Below are positions 41,970-50,588 of a stretch of DNA of 64,000 bases, piece after piece (the first letter of the stretch is position 1; the number at the start of each line of letters is the position of its first letter). Under the pieces are notes generated by a model, which saw only the letters and a list, made by a program, of their open reading frames with translations, was not told the DNA's origin and made no database searches. The position numbers were made by a program, and so were the translations under genes. Origin of the DNA: Limnoglobus roseus (lineage in GTDB: Bacteria > Planctomycetota > Planctomycetia > Gemmatales > Gemmataceae); NCBI RefSeq assembly GCF_008254045.1, contig NZ_CP042425.1, positions 6,510,001 to 6,574,000 on the forward strand. The letters run 5' to 3'.

Positions 41970-43922
41970 ATGAGCGCCCGGCATTACCTCATCTTGATTC
42001 TGGTGTTTCTGTCCATCAATGTTCCCATCCGGGGGCAGGAACCCGACTTCGAGTTCGAAAAACGCCTATCGCTCGCTACCGAAGCTCGTCAGGCCGAGTT
42101 CGCGAAACTTCTTAAAACTGCCCCTCTCAACGTCCGGATTCTGGACCAACGTCCTCTCCAGCTTCCGGACGTGAAGGACACTTTTACCCTATATAAAATA
42201 TCGGATACTAAGACAAAAACATTAATACGTATTGTCGCTGACGACGGCGGCAAGATTGTGCCGTATGAGGAGTTCGCCGCACAAAATCGCGAGGAGCATT
42301 TCAAGAAGCACGGTTGTATGCAACTCGCCCTGTCACGTCTCGTGCAGCGCGCCGCGAAAGATACATCCATTCCCGTACTCGTCCAAATGGACGTACCAGG
42401 TATCTCCCCCGACCTGGGCCGGAGGGAGGACGACAAGCCCGTAGCCGACCGCAAAACCATCGAGACGAAAAAGACGACCCAGGAAGAAGAAACTCTGAAG
42501 CTGCTGACCCAGTTGTTGCGCAGACTGGATGCCGCGCTGCCCGAAGGCCGGTTCCAGTCCGGGCCGTTTGTCGCCACCCGGTTGCCGGCGGGTGTGATTG
42601 ACCGGCTCTCGCGGCAGAAAGGGGTACTGTTCGTTGGTATGGATCAGGAAAAGCCGGTGTTCGATTATCCGAGCGTTGCTCAGTCTCTCCCCACAACGAG
42701 GACCCAACTGGTTCATGCCCTAGGGGCCAAGGGACAGGGAGTGAAAATCGCGGTGCTAGAGCCGAGAATGTTGACCATCGACAGTTCCTGTTTTCGGATC
42801 TCCGCTATCCAGGATCCTCTGGCCATCCCCTTTGGGCACACCACTCTAAGCGTGGGTATGATCGGCAACAGGTACAAGGACGGCCGCTACGACGGCCCCT
42901 GGCAGGGGTATGCTCCGGACGCCGAGGTGGTGTTGGCGAACGATGGCAGTTACCAGAAGGCCTACGAATGGGCACGGTCGAATGGGTTGAACGTCCTTAC
43001 CATGAGCTGGCACTTCCCCTCCGAGGAAACGAACGGAGATCTCCACTCTCGCGATGTTTACTTCGATTACTGGGCCGTCCGGGATCCGTTCCCCAGCATC
43101 TTTACCTCAGCCGGAAACGAGGCCGCTGCTAGTGCTTTTGCATCCGGAAAGGGTTATCACTTCTTCGGTGTGGGCGACGTTCGGAACGACGGAGACGGCA
43201 ACCGGGCGAACGATACGATCACGAGTTCCAGCAGTTGGCGGAACCCGACGAGCGGGCGGGAGGTTCCTGCGATCGCAGCCCCGGGAACCGCCCACGAACT
43301 ACTCGGCGGGATTCACACCGGTACGAGCGCCGCGACCCCCGCGGCAGCGGCTATTGCGGCGGTGCTGATGTGCGACAGACCGCAATTGAAGGTGTGGCCC
43401 GAGGGCGTTCGTGCGATCCTGCTGGCGACGGCCAACTACCAAGGCAGCGATGGGGCAGACTGGTCCCCCCTCTCGGACGGGAAAGATGGCACGGGGCTGA
43501 TTAACGCACAGTACGCCCATCGGACCGCGAAGCGCCGCGAGAAGGGGACTCAACTCCAGTACCGTGCCCACGACTACGGCGAAATCACCGCAGCGCAGTT
43601 CCAAGACGGGTTCTTCAAAAAAACTTGGAAGGCTCACCACAACATCGTCGGCTCTCGCATGCGGATCGCTTTCACTTGGAACAAAGGGGAAAATTGTTCT
43701 CCCGCGGGGGAACTGGACTCCGATCTGGACCTCATGGTATTCGACCCGGATATGAACGAAGTCGCGTCCTCCATGAGTTCGGTCAACAATTACGAGTTCG
43801 TGGAGTTCATGCCAACGAGGGTAGGGAGTTACACCATCAAGATTTGCGGCACGGCAGTTCCGGCCAATTTCAAGAGCTATTTCGGAGTGGCCTGGACGGC
43901 CCATTCGAACATCGATCCGTAA
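41970..43922 (+). CDS. Secreted S8 (subtilisin-like) protein with altered Asp motif
   Basis: 650 residues, ATG 41970 with GAGGAG upstream. Signal peptide (YLILILVFLSINVPIRGQ), a ~230-residue prodomain-like segment, then the subtilase core: His motif FGHTTLSVGMIGN, oxyanion Asn in FTSAGNEAAA, nucleophile GTSAATPAAAAIAAVLM. The first catalytic motif, normally D-[ST]-G after a VAVLD strand, reads IAVLEPR: Glu in place of Asp and no Thr-Gly. A C-terminal ~130-residue beta domain (DSDLDLMVFDPDMNEVASS) resembles proprotein-convertase P domains. Either an inactive or an unusual protease; acting outside the cytoplasmic membrane. Confidence 0.82.
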   Translation: MSARHYLILILVFLSINVPIRGQEPDFEFEKRLSLATEARQAEFAKLLKTAPLNVRILDQRPLQLPDVKDTFTLYKISDTKTKTLIRIVADDGGKIVPYEEFAAQNREEHFKKHGCMQLALSRLVQRAAKDTSIPVLVQMDVPGISPDLGRREDDKPVADRKTIETKKTTQEEETLKLLTQLLRRLDAALPEGRFQSGPFVATRLPAGVIDRLSRQKGVLFVGMDQEKPVFDYPSVAQSLPTTRTQLVHALGAKGQGVKIAVLEPRMLTIDSSCFRISAIQDPLAIPFGHTTLSVGMIGNRYKDGRYDGPWQGYAPDAEVVLANDGSYQKAYEWARSNGLNVLTMSWHFPSEETNGDLHSRDVYFDYWAVRDPFPSIFTSAGNEAAASAFASGKGYHFFGVGDVRNDGDGNRANDTITSSSSWRNPTSGREVPAIAAPGTAHELLGGIHTGTSAATPAAAAIAAVLMCDRPQLKVWPEGVRAILLATANYQGSDGADWSPLSDGKDGTGLINAQYAHRTAKRREKGTQLQYRAHDYGEITAAQFQDGFFKKTWKAHHNIVGSRMRIAFTWNKGENCSPAGELDSDLDLMVFDPDMNEVASSMSSVNNYEFVEFMPTRVGSYTIKICGTAVPANFKSYFGVAWTAHSNIDP

Positions 43923-43968
43923 ACCCCGTGACGGTTAGCCGAGCGGTCCCGGTCCAATTACCCCGCCT

Positions 43969-44574
43969 TCACTTGGCCGCCGTGAACGACTTGAGTTGGC
44001 GGGACGCCGTGACCTTGTCCTTGTCCTTCCTCACGACTTTGACTTCGCCCACGCCCGCCGCATACCACCGCGTGCAGACGGTGACCGGGTCCGCCGAGAA
44101 GGTCTGCACCACCGGGATCGCCCGGACCTTCCCGATCGGAACCTCGACGGCCTCTTCCTTCCCCACCTCGCAGGTAGCGGTTCCGTCCCCCCGCAGCACT
44201 TTGAACGTCCACGACTCGCCCGCCTTCGCCGGCAACTTTAGCACGGGCTCTGGCTCCTCGAAATCGGTCCCGCCACCGTTCAGGCGCGTGACGCCCGCCG
44301 GGCTGACGAGGTACTCGACCGCCTGGGTCACCCGGTGGGAGGCCGGGAACCACTCGACCCGCACCCGGTATCCGCTGTCCGTCTCCTGGACCTTCGTGAC
44401 CTCGTAGGACTGCTCGCTCTTCGCACCGTTCGCGTCCGTCCTTTCTTCCAGCCACTTCGTGCCGACGTTCGTGGGGAAGTATAGTTCCGCCTTTTTGTCG
44501 GCCCCCTTCGGTGGTGGGGCAGCAATCACGGCCATCGGAACAGCCGCGAGCAAGACAAGTAGTGAGCGGTACAT
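43969..44574 (-). CDS. Secreted protein, second member of the FPTxVG family
   Basis: 201 residues from ATG 44574. Signal peptide (YRSLLVLLAAVPMAVIAAPP) then PKGADKKAELYFPTNVGTKW, LVSPAGVTRLNGGG, LKLPAKAGESWTFKV, EVPIGKVRAIPVVQTF, CTRWYAAGVGEVKVV and the end LKSFTAAK. Closely resembles 58857-59471 and more distantly 15351-15971. Convergent with the S8 gene, 46 bases apart. Unknown role in the cell envelope. Confidence 0.65.
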   Translation of the reverse strand: MYRSLLVLLAAVPMAVIAAPPPKGADKKAELYFPTNVGTKWLEERTDANGAKSEQSYEVTKVQETDSGYRVRVEWFPASHRVTQAVEYLVSPAGVTRLNGGGTDFEEPEPVLKLPAKAGESWTFKVLRGDGTATCEVGKEEAVEVPIGKVRAIPVVQTFSADPVTVCTRWYAAGVGEVKVVRKDKDKVTASRQLKSFTAAK

Positions 44575-44775
44575 GGCGAGCCTCGCGAGGGTGGTATCAG
44601 CCCCCTTGACGCTACCCGCCGGCCAGGGCGAGGGCAAGGACGATGTTCGGTCACGCCGCCAGTGGAAGTGCGGCGGGCGGTGGAAAAGATCTGCCGACGG
44701 TGCGGCTCAGGCGGTCGCCACCGGACAGGAGATTCACTCGCCCCCACGATCAACGTCGGAACGGGCGGCCATCGT

Positions 44776-45288
44776 TTAATCCGATGGCTCGACCCACTCG
44801 GTGTGAACCGCGATCTGCCGCCTTGCCGCTGCATCCTGGAGCGTCTCGAAGAGTTGTTCTCGGCGGCGGCAGTTGATCGGGGAGACCACGATTTCACCGG
44901 CCGCGGTGACGACCGTCACCTTGTACGGTGACGCCGTCCCCTTCACTCGGGTGACGACGACTTCCCGAACCTCAGACCACGCCGCTTCGTCAACCGACCA
45001 GGCGCGGACTTGTACCACGCCTCCCGGGCACACGCTCAGTCGCCACTTCCGGAGTCGGAAAATCCAATACGCGAAGCCCGTCCCCGCCAGGCCGAGACCC
45101 ACGATCAGGAACCGAGAGGTCGGCTGAACACCTTCTGCGGTCAGGGTCGCCGCGAAGCACACTGCCGCGAGGGTGAGGCCGACCATCATCCCGGCCGCCG
45201 TTTGTCCCGGCCCGGACGTGAACACCGCCTCGGGCTCGCCGAAGCGAGAGTTGGATACGTCCGCGAGTCGGCGGTCAGAGTCACTCAT
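44776..45288 (-). CDS. Two-span membrane protein with PH-like domain
   Basis: 170 residues, ATG 45288. Two spans (AAGMMVGLTLAAVCFAATL; RFLIVGLGLAGTGFAYWIF) are followed by a ~85-residue beta-rich domain (KWRLSVCPGGVVQVRAW, EVREVVVTRVKG, YKVTVVTAAGEIVVSP, then a helix), the plan of bacterial PH-like membrane proteins. Coupled (ATGA) to the small gene upstream of it. Confidence 0.6.
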   Translation of the reverse strand: MSDSDRRLADVSNSRFGEPEAVFTSGPGQTAAGMMVGLTLAAVCFAATLTAEGVQPTSRFLIVGLGLAGTGFAYWIFRLRKWRLSVCPGGVVQVRAWSVDEAAWSEVREVVVTRVKGTASPYKVTVVTAAGEIVVSPINCRRREQLFETLQDAAARRQIAVHTEWVEPSD

Positions 45289-45608
45289 CGGGGCACGTTG
45301 TCATTCCCAGGGGCGGATTCCATCGCGTTCCTGTCCGGCGGCTGTTGCAGGATAAACGCTCGGACGAACGGGGTCAACTTCCGCTCCTCGGTCAACGTGA
45401 GACCCGCCCAGGAATATGAACCTTCCGTAATCGTGCCGAACGCGGGAGGCCTATCGAGACGGTCAGGGGGGACCAGCGTTACGTCACCACCACCGTCACC
45501 ATCATCGAAGTGGAAGTTCTGGAAGTATAAAGCTGCGTTGTGACATCTCTGTCGCCGTAAGCCGGGCGTGTATCGACCGCTCGGAGGCGTGTCACGGGAA
45601 CAGGTCAT
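45285..45608 (-). CDS. Small protein coupled to the PH-like gene
   Basis: 107 residues; the stop overlaps the next ATG by 4 bases and the start overlaps the transporter's 3' end by 17 bases. The first ~35 residues look non-coding, but the rest (YFQNFHFDDGDGGGDVTLVP, EERKLTPFVRAFI) is protein-like. The true start may be an internal non-ATG codon. Confidence 0.4.
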   Translation of the reverse strand: MTCSRDTPPSGRYTPGLRRQRCHNAALYFQNFHFDDGDGGGDVTLVPPDRLDRPPAFGTITEGSYSWAGLTLTEERKLTPFVRAFILQQPPDRNAMESAPGNDNVPR

Positions 45609-46563
45609 GTGGCACGGTGCCCGAACTCGTCGTGAGGTAGAGAATCGCAGTCAGCGTCAGTATCGAGGCGACCGTTCCGATGAGCACGCACGCCGACGCC
45701 CGCTCCACCCCCACGTTGTACTGCGTCGAGATGACGAAGATATTCAGGGCCGGTGGCAGCGCGGCCATCACGATCGCCGCATAGGTCCAGTCCCGTCCGA
45801 AGTCGCCAACGGCCGACAGCACGACCCACACCAGCAACGGGTGCAGGACCAGTTTGATGAACACGAGGGCGGGCACCTCGCCCGGAACCCGGCCCAACGG
45901 CCGCAGGGCGACGGTCACGCCGAGCAGGAACAAGGCACACGGTGCCGCCGCGCCGGACAGCCAGGTGACCATCTGGTTCGCCGCCGCCGGGAGCTGAACG
46001 TGGAGGACGCTCGCGGCAACGCCGATCGCGGTGGCCACGTTGAACGGGTGCGTCACGACCCGCCACACGATCCGGCGGACGGTGACCGCCATGCTCGCCT
46101 TTTCTCGCCCGGCGAACGCCATGAGCAGCGGAACGAGGGAAAACAGCAACAGGTTGTCGAACACGAAGATCAGGACCACCGGGGCGCTCGCCGCCGCCCC
46201 GATGGCCGACAGGACGAGCGGCGGCCCCATGTACCCGATGTTCGAGTACGACCCGGCCACGCCCTGCATCACCGCCTGCGGCAATTCCCGCGTGTACCGC
46301 CATCCGACCGCTAGCGACAGGCAGAACACCGTGAAAGTCGTGAACGTCGTCGCCCCGATGAACGGCCAGTTCGTCAGTTGATCGAGCGGCTTGTCCGCGA
46401 TCAGACGGAAGAACAGACACGGCAAAGACACGTAGATGATGAAGAACTGCATCCACGCAAGCCCGCCCTCGGGCTGCTTCACGACCTTGCCGCAGAAGAA
46501 TCCGAGGCCGATCAGACCGAAGAACGGGGCGAGCAGGTTGAGCAGACCGAGCAACTCGGCCAT
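45592..46563 (-). CDS. AEC-family (auxin-efflux-carrier type) transporter
   Basis: 323 residues from ATG 46563 (GGAG upstream; 46602 is an open alternative). Ten hydrophobic helices with FFGLIGLGFFCGKVVKQPEG, FIIYVSLPCLFFRLIAD, SYSNIGYMGPPLVLSAIG, APCALFLLGVTVALRPLG and VMAALPPALNIFVISTQYNV, the bile-acid/AEC-type 5+5 topology with the crossover Gly/Pro positions. Substrate unknown. Confidence 0.88.
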   Translation of the reverse strand: MAELLGLLNLLAPFFGLIGLGFFCGKVVKQPEGGLAWMQFFIIYVSLPCLFFRLIADKPLDQLTNWPFIGATTFTTFTVFCLSLAVGWRYTRELPQAVMQGVAGSYSNIGYMGPPLVLSAIGAAASAPVVLIFVFDNLLLFSLVPLLMAFAGREKASMAVTVRRIVWRVVTHPFNVATAIGVAASVLHVQLPAAANQMVTWLSGAAAPCALFLLGVTVALRPLGRVPGEVPALVFIKLVLHPLLVWVVLSAVGDFGRDWTYAAIVMAALPPALNIFVISTQYNVGVERASACVLIGTVASILTLTAILYLTTSSGTVPHDLFP

Positions 46564-46734
46564 CGGGATCTCCGGAGCGTGCCGGTGAAACCGGGTCGTC
46601 ATTTTTTACGTAGGCCCAAGACGCGAGGCCATGAGCTTCCCGTACCTTCGCCTGTCGCAATCGCGAACGAATCCTGTAATTGGAAGGAATGCCTATCGCC
46701 GGACTATTAGAATCGACTCAAGCGCCGATCTGAT

Positions 46735-47274
46735 TCACTTGGAAGCAGTACCTTCCTTCCTCACCACCCTCCGGAGGTTGGTGATGACGACCGGCGTCCC
46801 CTTCTTCGTCAAGAACTCTTCCGGTCGGGACACGCTCTTCCCGTCACCGTTCATGCACATCTTCAACGTGTCGCCGTCAAGGGCGTAGATACCCCGGAAG
46901 GTCACCTTACCCTCATTGTCGTAGATCGTGATGTGTTTCGGGTTTTGTGTCTCGTCCAACTCGAACCGCAGGTTGCTGTACCCGACGGTCCCCGTCCTGT
47001 CTGCGTTGAAGAACATCTCTCCCGAAAATACGGGCCTTGCCAGGAAGCCCAACAGCGACCAGTCGCCCCGCTTGATGACCTTGCCGGCCATCTCGACGGA
47101 CGTCATTTGCCAGTTGCCCTGAAGCCTGCTCGTGTCGGAATCGGGCGGCACTTCGACAGCGACTTTCTCGGCGGCCGGTGGCTGATCCCCCGTCGGGGGT
47201 CGCCCGGCCGTCGTGCAGCCGACGCAGGCCCCTGCTACGAGCAACGATGCGACCTTGATCGTGGATGGCATCAT
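46735..47274 (-). CDS. TIGR03067-domain lipoprotein
   Basis: 179 residues from ATG 47274. Signal KVASLLVAGACVGC with a lipobox-like end, a Pro-rich linker, then the domain signature LQGNWQMTSVEMAGKVI, GEMFFNADRTG, FELDETQNPKHITIYDNEGK, FRGIYALDGDTLKMCMNGDG and RPEEF. This planctomycete domain is of unknown function and occurs in many paralogues. It resembles lipocalin-like beta barrels. Confidence 0.85.
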   Translation of the reverse strand: MMPSTIKVASLLVAGACVGCTTAGRPPTGDQPPAAEKVAVEVPPDSDTSRLQGNWQMTSVEMAGKVIKRGDWSLLGFLARPVFSGEMFFNADRTGTVGYSNLRFELDETQNPKHITIYDNEGKVTFRGIYALDGDTLKMCMNGDGKSVSRPEEFLTKKGTPVVITNLRRVVRKEGTASK

Positions 47275-47447
47275 GGCGATCCTGCCGAGAGTTCCTGGGC
47301 GTTTAGTCGTACCGATGTACCGAGAAGGGCGGAAGTCAGCAATGCCAGCCGCGATTTGCTGCGAGCCGAACCGCTGATTGCCGATTGCCCCGATCTGGGC
47401 TTCACCTGCTTTGGTCCACGGAAGAGGCAAACGTTGACATGCGGGCG

Positions 47448-47729
47448 TCACGCCGAATTCGCGAACGGTTCGGAACCCGGCAGGGCCGTTTCAGATCGCT
47501 TGGCCAGGGCCAGTGAAACCACCGCGCAGACCTCTCCAGTGAGGGCGAGCACAGGTCCGAATACCAAGACTTCGATGATATCTCCTCGTAGGGCTGTGAC
47601 GTAGGCGGCCAGCAGAAGGCCACTCGCTGCACCCCACGCCGCAAAACGCGAACGCGACACGCGGTCAATACGCTGACGCCCCTCAATGACCGTGAGAAAC
47701 AAGGAAAAGATGATGCCCGTTACGATGCC
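47448..47729 (-). pseudogene. Membrane-protein gene split by IS66: 3' half
   Basis: The frame TGIIFSLFLTVIEGRQRI, RFAAWGAASGLLLAAYVTAL, VLVFGPVLALTGEVCAVVSL continues the 5' half at 49957-50108. Joining the halves after removing 47730-49956 and one copy of the 8-bp duplication gives an uninterrupted 141-codon frame ending at TGA 47448-47450. Confidence 0.85.
47722..47729. repeat. Target-site duplication of the IS66 element, left copy
   Basis: ACGATGCC, identical to 49957-49964. Eight-base duplications are typical of IS66-family insertion. Confidence 0.85.
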
Positions 47730-47775
47730 GTACTTGTTTAGCGGGTCAACTCGTTGGGTCTCGTTCGCCGATCGG

Positions 47776-48345
47776 TTACTCGGATAGCCGTCTCTGCCAT
47801 TTGATGCCCTTTACTAGCAGGCGTGTCTTGATGGCCTCGTCCCAAACCACGGTGAAGCCGGCCGTCTCCAAGGCTCGCTTGATCCGTCGGCCTATTTCGA
47901 TGCCTTTCTCGTCGTCGCCGCGGATATCGCCATAGGTAAGATGAAGATCACCGTTCTCCATGACCCGCTCCAGATCCTGACCGTGGTAGAAGCAGTAGCC
48001 GCCGATGCCCGACTGCTCACCACCAGCCTCGTGGTAGAACTGAGTCACATCGTCTAGGCCGTTGTCCTGGGTATAGCCCGCGTTCTGCAACGCCAGAATG
48101 CCTTGCTGCTCCAACAACTCAAAGACTTGATCCAAGCGGTCACAGTCAGTGATGGCTGGCCAGGCCAGCTCGTCCGCACGCTTCTTGCGGAACTCCTCTT
48201 CGATGCGAGCTCGGAGCCAGCCGTGATCAAGCTCACCCGGGCTGAGCACAGCCTCGTCGATCATCTCGACGATCCCGTCGGCATCGTAAAAACCCGACCA
48301 CACGAATTGGCGGACGGATTCAACCGCGACTGCTTCCTTATCCAT
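47776..48345 (-). CDS. DUF6891-like passenger gene inside the IS66 element
   Basis: 189 residues from ATG 48345, with GGAG upstream. The blocks VESVRQFVWSGFYDADGIVE, IEEEFRKKRADELAWPAITD, DRLDQVFELLEQQGILALQN, GIGGYCFYHGQDLERVMENG, LHLTYGDIRG and IKRALETAGFTVVWD match what I recall of DUF6891. It is not a transposition protein family known to me, and lies between the transposase stop and the left inverted repeat, 46 bases from the end. Probably cargo that moves with the element. Confidence 0.75.
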   Translation of the reverse strand: MDKEAVAVESVRQFVWSGFYDADGIVEMIDEAVLSPGELDHGWLRARIEEEFRKKRADELAWPAITDCDRLDQVFELLEQQGILALQNAGYTQDNGLDDVTQFYHEAGGEQSGIGGYCFYHGQDLERVMENGDLHLTYGDIRGDDEKGIEIGRRIKRALETAGFTVVWDEAIKTRLLVKGIKWQRRLSE

Positions 48346-48512
48346 TCCGGCTCCGCTTCGCTCCTGGTTCTTCTTGGCCGCCACGCACGTACCAACGGCT
48401 CTCCCGTTGGTCACCTGTTGGCGACTAATGGACACGACTTCCTTCTCTCCCGCTCACGCATTCTTTCTCCGGCAATCGCATCTGGCCTTCCTCCGTTTCC
48501 GGTGCTCGTTCA

Positions 48513-49889
48513 TCACCCGAACAGCGGCGGGCGTGTCAGGAGCCGGTTGCCGAACCAGCGTAACGTCTGGCTGATGTGGTCCACGACCGAGAGCGTCTGG
48601 CGGCGGCACGTCTCGAACACGGACATCAGTACGCCCTGCGCCTGCGCACCTGCCGCCGTCCGGTTCCCACCCCAGACCTTACGATTCACTACCGCCGGGC
48701 GGATCGCCTGCTCGGCCTTCCAGTTCGTCGGCTCGATCCGCGGGTCGAACACGAACGCGAACCACTGCTCGAAGTGGTTCCGCAGGTGCCGCGCCAGAGT
48801 AGCGTACTCCGGCACCGCCCGCGGTCGGCGCACCAGATCCAGCAGGCGGTCGTCGAACGACACCCGATGCGCGTCGAGTTGGTTGTCGGTCCACGTCCCC
48901 GGCACGTACCCGTTCCGCCAGTGGATCGCCTCGGTGAACAGCGCGATCACCTGCCGCGGGAAGCGAACGGCCCCGCGGGTGGCGGTCGCCAGCAGGTCGC
49001 GGGCGCGGCGGAGCACGTGGGCCACACATTGCTGATGGATCGCCCCCTCGAACCGCTCGTAGGAGGCGAACCCGTCGTGGCTCAAGACACCCGACCAGTC
49101 CGCTCCGATCACCCGCTCCAGGGCGTCGGCACTGCGCTTCGAGTCGATGCCGTACGCGGTGGCACGGTCACCGACCCAGGCGTGGAGCCAGGCCGGGTGC
49201 CCTCCGACCCGCCACCCCGTCTCGTCCGCCGCGATCTGCTCGGACGACCGCACGTCGTCGAGGATCAGCGTGTAGTCCGGTTCGAGCCGGGCCGCGGCCC
49301 GCAGGTCGATCCGGGCGCTGGCCCCGCGGGTCAGGGTGATGCCGAACAGGGTCCGGAAGGCCGACGCGACCTTCCCGTGCGACAGGCCCATCTGGGTGTG
49401 CAGGACCGCGGCCGCGGCCTGGGCGTCGGGGCCGACCTGGCTGGCGGCCGCACCCAGGGCGTCGGATGTCTGGAGCGGGTGCCGGCCCTGGGTGCGCTTG
49501 CCGCACCCCTCGCAGTGTCCGACGTGGACGCGGAACTTGCGGATCAGCGGCGTGCGGGGGATCTCGGTCTGATACTGGTCGGCGGTGCCGGTCTCGACGA
49601 GGCGGCCCCGACAGTGGGGGCAGGCGTCGGGCAGGTGCGCCTCGTGGCACTCGGCGACCTGCTCGGGCGGGGGCGGCGGACGGTGGCCGTGAGTGCCGTG
49701 GGCGTCGCCCGACTTGCGGCCGGGCGGCTTTGGGTCGGGCTTCGGCGGCCCCTTGCGGAACGGGGCGGCCTGTCGCTTGCCGGCGCGGACGGCCTCCTCC
49801 AGCTTCCGGGTCAACTCGGCGACCTGGGCTTCGAGTTCGGCGACACGCTTGAGGAGATCCCGACAGCGGGGACACGCAGGCTCGTCCAT
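48513..49889 (-). CDS. IS66 transposase (TnpC)
   Basis: 458 residues, ATG 49889. N-terminal coiled coil (VAELEAQVAELTRKLEEAV) and Pro/Lys hinge, two CxxC knuckles (CPHCRGRL, CEGCGKRT), then the DDE core: ADETGWRVGG, VLSHDGFASYERF, and the Glu in TNWKAEQAIRPAVVNRKVWG. IS66 C-terminal end QTLRWFGNRLL. Length is near the usual ~500 for TnpC. All three acidic residues and the zinc knuckles are present, so it is probably active. Confidence 0.92.
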   Translation of the reverse strand: MDEPACPRCRDLLKRVAELEAQVAELTRKLEEAVRAGKRQAAPFRKGPPKPDPKPPGRKSGDAHGTHGHRPPPPPEQVAECHEAHLPDACPHCRGRLVETGTADQYQTEIPRTPLIRKFRVHVGHCEGCGKRTQGRHPLQTSDALGAAASQVGPDAQAAAAVLHTQMGLSHGKVASAFRTLFGITLTRGASARIDLRAAARLEPDYTLILDDVRSSEQIAADETGWRVGGHPAWLHAWVGDRATAYGIDSKRSADALERVIGADWSGVLSHDGFASYERFEGAIHQQCVAHVLRRARDLLATATRGAVRFPRQVIALFTEAIHWRNGYVPGTWTDNQLDAHRVSFDDRLLDLVRRPRAVPEYATLARHLRNHFEQWFAFVFDPRIEPTNWKAEQAIRPAVVNRKVWGGNRTAAGAQAQGVLMSVFETCRRQTLSVVDHISQTLRWFGNRLLTRPPLFG

Positions 49890-49956
49890 GCCGCGATACT
49901 ACCAGATCAGCCCGCGTTCGACTGCCCTGGGGCCGGATGGGGCGCTAAACAAGTAC

Positions 49957-49964
49957 ACGATGCC
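49957..49964. repeat. Target-site duplication of the IS66 element, right copy
   Basis: ACGATGCC, identical to 47722-47729. Confidence 0.85.
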
Positions 49965-50108
49965 GAACGGCGCGAGCAAGAGCGGAAACGGGAGATCCGA
50001 GTTGAAACCGGGCACTCGTGCCACCAGACCGCCCGCAGCACCCCAAACTGCTCCCCATGCGAGACTCATTCCAATAACCCCTTGGATGCGGCGGCCAGCG
50101 CTCTTCAT
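49957..50108 (-). pseudogene. Membrane-protein gene split by IS66: 5' half
   Basis: ATG 50108 follows a strong AGGAGAG site. The product begins MKSAGRRIQGVIGMSLAWGA, VWGAAGGLVARV and reaches PFGIV, where the duplication starts. The rejoined protein (141 residues) has four membrane helices; its gene family is unknown to me. Between here and 50589 (480 bases) I see no convincing gene; a degenerate frame with LCPECAENSVRHL near 50480 may be a relic. Confidence 0.85.
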
Positions 50109-50588
50109 GACTCTCTCCTGACTGCCCCTTCGGAAGTGCCTTCCTCAAGCGAATGCTCGAATGAAAAACACTTTGCACAACAAAGTATCCAACAGATACG
50201 CCGGGGTCAAGAGCACCTCATCACGGATCGGAATCGCGGAACCAGAGGTTGAGGGCCCCATTGCCGTCGATGGGAGGACATAGACTTCCTCGATCGGGAA
50301 ATGGAGTACCGGCCGAGCTAGCCCCACCCGCTGAGTCGTCGCCGTCGATCACCAGAGGGATGAGGAAGAGTGATCGGGTACGACGACCGGCTCGGGTAAG
50401 CACCGAACCACGCCGCACTCGGTGCCGCCCGCCAGCCGGTGCTGGAGCCGCTCCGGAGGGCGGCCGAACACCTCGATTTGTGCCCGGAGTGCGCCGAGAA
50501 TTCCGTGCGCCACTTGAGGCGTTGAAAGAAGACGGGGCGTGTTAAGGTATTACCGCTCAAGCCAGCAACATTGGGAAGGAGACGCGCC

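Larger units (their letters stand above)
47730..49956 (-). mobile_element. Complete IS66-family element, 2227 bp, with a passenger gene
   Basis: Bounded by perfect 14-bp terminal inverted repeats: GTACTTGTTTAGCG at 47730-47743 and CGCTAAACAAGTAC at 49943-49956 (IS66 ends begin GTA). Flanked by the 8-bp duplication ACGATGCC. It contains the TnpC transposase 48513-49889 and a second gene 47776-48345 on the same strand. The small tnpA and tnpB genes of classical IS66 are absent, as in the short IS66 forms that carry only tnpC. The insertion is young: the ends and duplication are identical. Confidence 0.88.

Noticed and set aside
50145..50545. Overlapping small frames on both strands
   Set aside because: No domain, no coupling, and mutually contradictory reading; region looks degenerate.
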